From NCBI GenBank assembly GCA_903831635.1, contig CAIKYN010000183.1, forward strand, positions 1-7,832: a DNA stretch of 7,832 nucleotides, written 5' to 3'. Shown here in pieces: positions 6,247 to 7,832 of the stretch (positions are counted from its first letter, which is position 1; every line of letters begins with the position of its first letter). Below the pieces are notes generated by a model, which made no database searches, was not told the DNA's origin, and saw only the letters and a list, made by a program, of their open reading frames with translations. The DNA comes from an uncultured Spartobacteria bacterium (lineage in GTDB: Bacteria; Verrucomicrobiota; Verrucomicrobiia; Chthoniobacterales; UBA6821). The position numbers and the translations under genes are program-made.

Positions 6247-7832
6247 ATGAGCCTCACAACAACTCTCCCATCAGATCTTCCTGAATCCGCAAACTCGAAA
6301 GAGGAACGAATTCATCCCTTCCGGATCTTTGACAAGCATGAGCGACTGACCGCTCTCATTTGCTTCCTGATCGCCCTGGTGACGTATTGGGCAACCGTGA
6401 TGCCAAATATCGGCCTCAACGATGACGGCGAGATGGCAACTGCGGCTCTCCATTTCGGAGTCATGCACCCCTCTGGTTATCCGCTCTGGACGATCCTTGC
6501 AGGACTCTTCAGCCATATCATTCCCTTCGGGAACGGATCCTGGAAAATCAATCTTTTCTCAGGACTCTGCACGGCGATTGCCGCCGGTGTTTTCTCTTTG
6601 ATCTCATTGAATGCGACACGCTGGTTGGGAGTGAAGAAGGTCCCTGCAACGATTCTCTCCGTAACCTCGACACTGACATTCATCTGGGTCACCCCGATCT
6701 GGTCCCATGCAGTTGTCGGCAAGGGTCTCTACGCGCTCCACGTCTGCCTGATGATGATCTATCTCATGCTGACCTACATCTGGATCAGGAGGCCCTATTG
6801 GAAAAATGCCTTTGTCTGGCTGGTCTTCATTTTCTGCCTTGGAATGAGCAATCACCACATGACCCTTGCCATGGCCTTCATGCCACTCATGGTCATCCTG
6901 CTCCTTCATGCCGAACTCTTCTGGGAATACACGGTCTACAGCTTGCTCGTGGCAAGCCTCCTCTACCTCGGCTTTGCCTACCTTTCCACGGATCAATACC
7001 ATCTCATGGCCATGAAGGCGGCGGTCCGCCTTTTCTACACAGTCTGGGCCGGATTCCTTCTCCTGATCATCGTACGTCGCAAGCTCACCGAGTGGCGTCA
7101 GGGATTGCTGCTTTTTGTTGCGGTTTTCGTCGGCTTGCTCCCCTACGCCTACATGCCGTTTGCCTCCTCGACCAATCCTCCAATGAACTGGAGCTATTGC
7201 AGCACTCCCGAGGGATTCTTCTACGCCATCAACCGGTCCCAGTATTGGGGAACCTTGGCCGACCAATTGCAGGGAACGGTCGGAAAACTCGTGGGTGTCG
7301 CTCCCGCTGAGAAACAGAAGGGACCCAAGAACCCGGATGATGAGAGCGCCATGCAGCAGTTTGCCGGATACTGCAAAGTCTACTGGAAGGTTCTTGCCCA
7401 TAGCATCTCACCAATCCCCCTGATCTTTGCCCTTCTGGGATTTGCACTGTTTTGGCGATTATCGCGTGAGCAAAGGATCTGGTTTTACATCTTGGTCATC
7501 GGCTTTTGCCTCGCGGCTTTCCTGGAGCCGATCCAAGCCCCCAACGGCTATGATAACGCAGGGTGGGATATGCAGTTCCAGTACCAGAGCCTCTGCTACG
7601 GATTCTTCGTCATGCTGGCGAGCTACGGAGCGGCGATGCTCTTTGCATCACTCTCACAAGGGAAAGCGCGCCCCTTCGCATGGACGGTGCCGGGACTCGC
7701 TGCCGCTACGGCGCTCTACACGCTTGTCGTCTGCTATCCCAAGAGCACCCAACATGGTCACTGGTTCGGATGGATGTACGGGCACGACATGCTCGTCGAT
7801 CTGCCGAAGGACAGCTTTGTATTCGGAGGAAC
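6247..7832 (+). CDS. DUF2723-family multi-pass membrane glycosyltransferase (PMT-like), cut by window edge
   Basis: The frame is open from the ATG at 6247 to the right edge, giving 528 codons without a stop. About 30 cytoplasmic residues precede many hydrophobic segments (near 34-52, 104-121, 134-152, 160-180, 187-220, 228-246, 264-276, 287-303, 388-404, 411-427, 448-468 and 478-496). DUF2723 landmarks are clear: LNDDGEMATAALHFGVMHPSG (58-78, split here as DDGE then HPSGYPLW), INLFSG (101-106), SNHHMTLA (201-208), PPMNWSYCSTPEGF (311-324) and GHWFGWMYGHDML (504-516). The DxGE in the first outer loop corresponds to the acidic catalytic site of PMT/GT-C enzymes. The family is believed to move sugars from polyprenyl-phosphate donors to acceptors outside the cytoplasm; the acceptor is unknown. 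The ATG follows a C-rich leader (CCCACCCCA) with no SD. The 44-base gap to the DPM1-like gene points to co-transcription. Confidence 0.88.
   Translation, partial: MSLTTTLPSDLPESANSKEERIHPFRIFDKHERLTALICFLIALVTYWATVMPNIGLNDDGEMATAALHFGVMHPSGYPLWTILAGLFSHIIPFGNGSWKINLFSGLCTAIAAGVFSLISLNATRWLGVKKVPATILSVTSTLTFIWVTPIWSHAVVGKGLYALHVCLMMIYLMLTYIWIRRPYWKNAFVWLVFIFCLGMSNHHMTLAMAFMPLMVILLLHAELFWEYTVYSLLVASLLYLGFAYLSTDQYHLMAMKAAVRLFYTVWAGFLLLIIVRRKLTEWRQGLLLFVAVFVGLLPYAYMPFASSTNPPMNWSYCSTPEGFFYAINRSQYWGTLADQLQGTVGKLVGVAPAEKQKGPKNPDDESAMQQFAGYCKVYWKVLAHSISPIPLIFALLGFALFWRLSREQRIWFYILVIGFCLAAFLEPIQAPNGYDNAGWDMQFQYQSLCYGFFVMLASYGAAMLFASLSQGKARPFAWTVPGLAAATALYTLVVCYPKSTQHGHWFGWMYGHDMLVDLPKDSFVFGG

Noticed and set aside
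6604..7401. 265-codon open frame on the minus strand opposite the DUF2723 gene
   Set aside because: It is fully antisense to a gene with clear family motifs, its predicted protein is rich in Glu, Gly, His and Asp with no recognisable domain, and it has no neighbours in that direction.

Overview
The window holds two divergently transcribed gene blocks from a Gram-negative-type bacterium. It is moderately GC-rich and densely coded. I suspect Verrucomicrobiota or a relative in the PVC group, from the pairing of Deg9-like proteases with a DUF2723 membrane glycosyltransferase and from starts that often lack Shine-Dalgarno motifs. This is an inference from family knowledge; no rRNA or marker gene is present.

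Minus-strand block (1-2254). Read in its own direction, it runs from a HAD-superfamily subfamily IA phosphatase/phosphomutase (2254 to 1577) to a CNNM/CorC (HlyC-type) membrane protein with DUF21, CBS pair and CorC_HlyC domains (1580 to 276), then to the first 93 codons of a TerC-family membrane protein (279 to the window edge). Both junctions overlap by 4 bases (ATGA and GTGA), so the three genes look like one translationally coupled operon, probably concerned with divalent metal handling at the inner membrane.

Plus-strand block (2346-7832). First come two tandem paralogues of the Deg9-like HtrA family. The first is an exported serine protease with an intact His/Asp/Ser triad. The second is a predicted lipoprotein with the same domain plan in which all three catalytic positions are replaced, so it is a probable pseudoprotease. 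An 82-base gap separates them from a polyprenyl-phosphate mannose (DPM1-like) synthase. A large DUF2723 multi-pass glycosyltransferase follows and runs off the right edge. The last two fit a donor-maker plus donor-user pair for sugar transfer outside the cytoplasm.

The divergent spacer (2255-2345) contains a 22-bp near-perfect palindrome overlapping the HAD start codon, a candidate operator. The most unusual points are the active/inactive protease pair and the CNNM-like protein, whose DUF21 domain lacks the usual GExxPK signature while its cytoplasmic domains are intact. No mobile elements, RNA genes or CRISPR arrays were seen.
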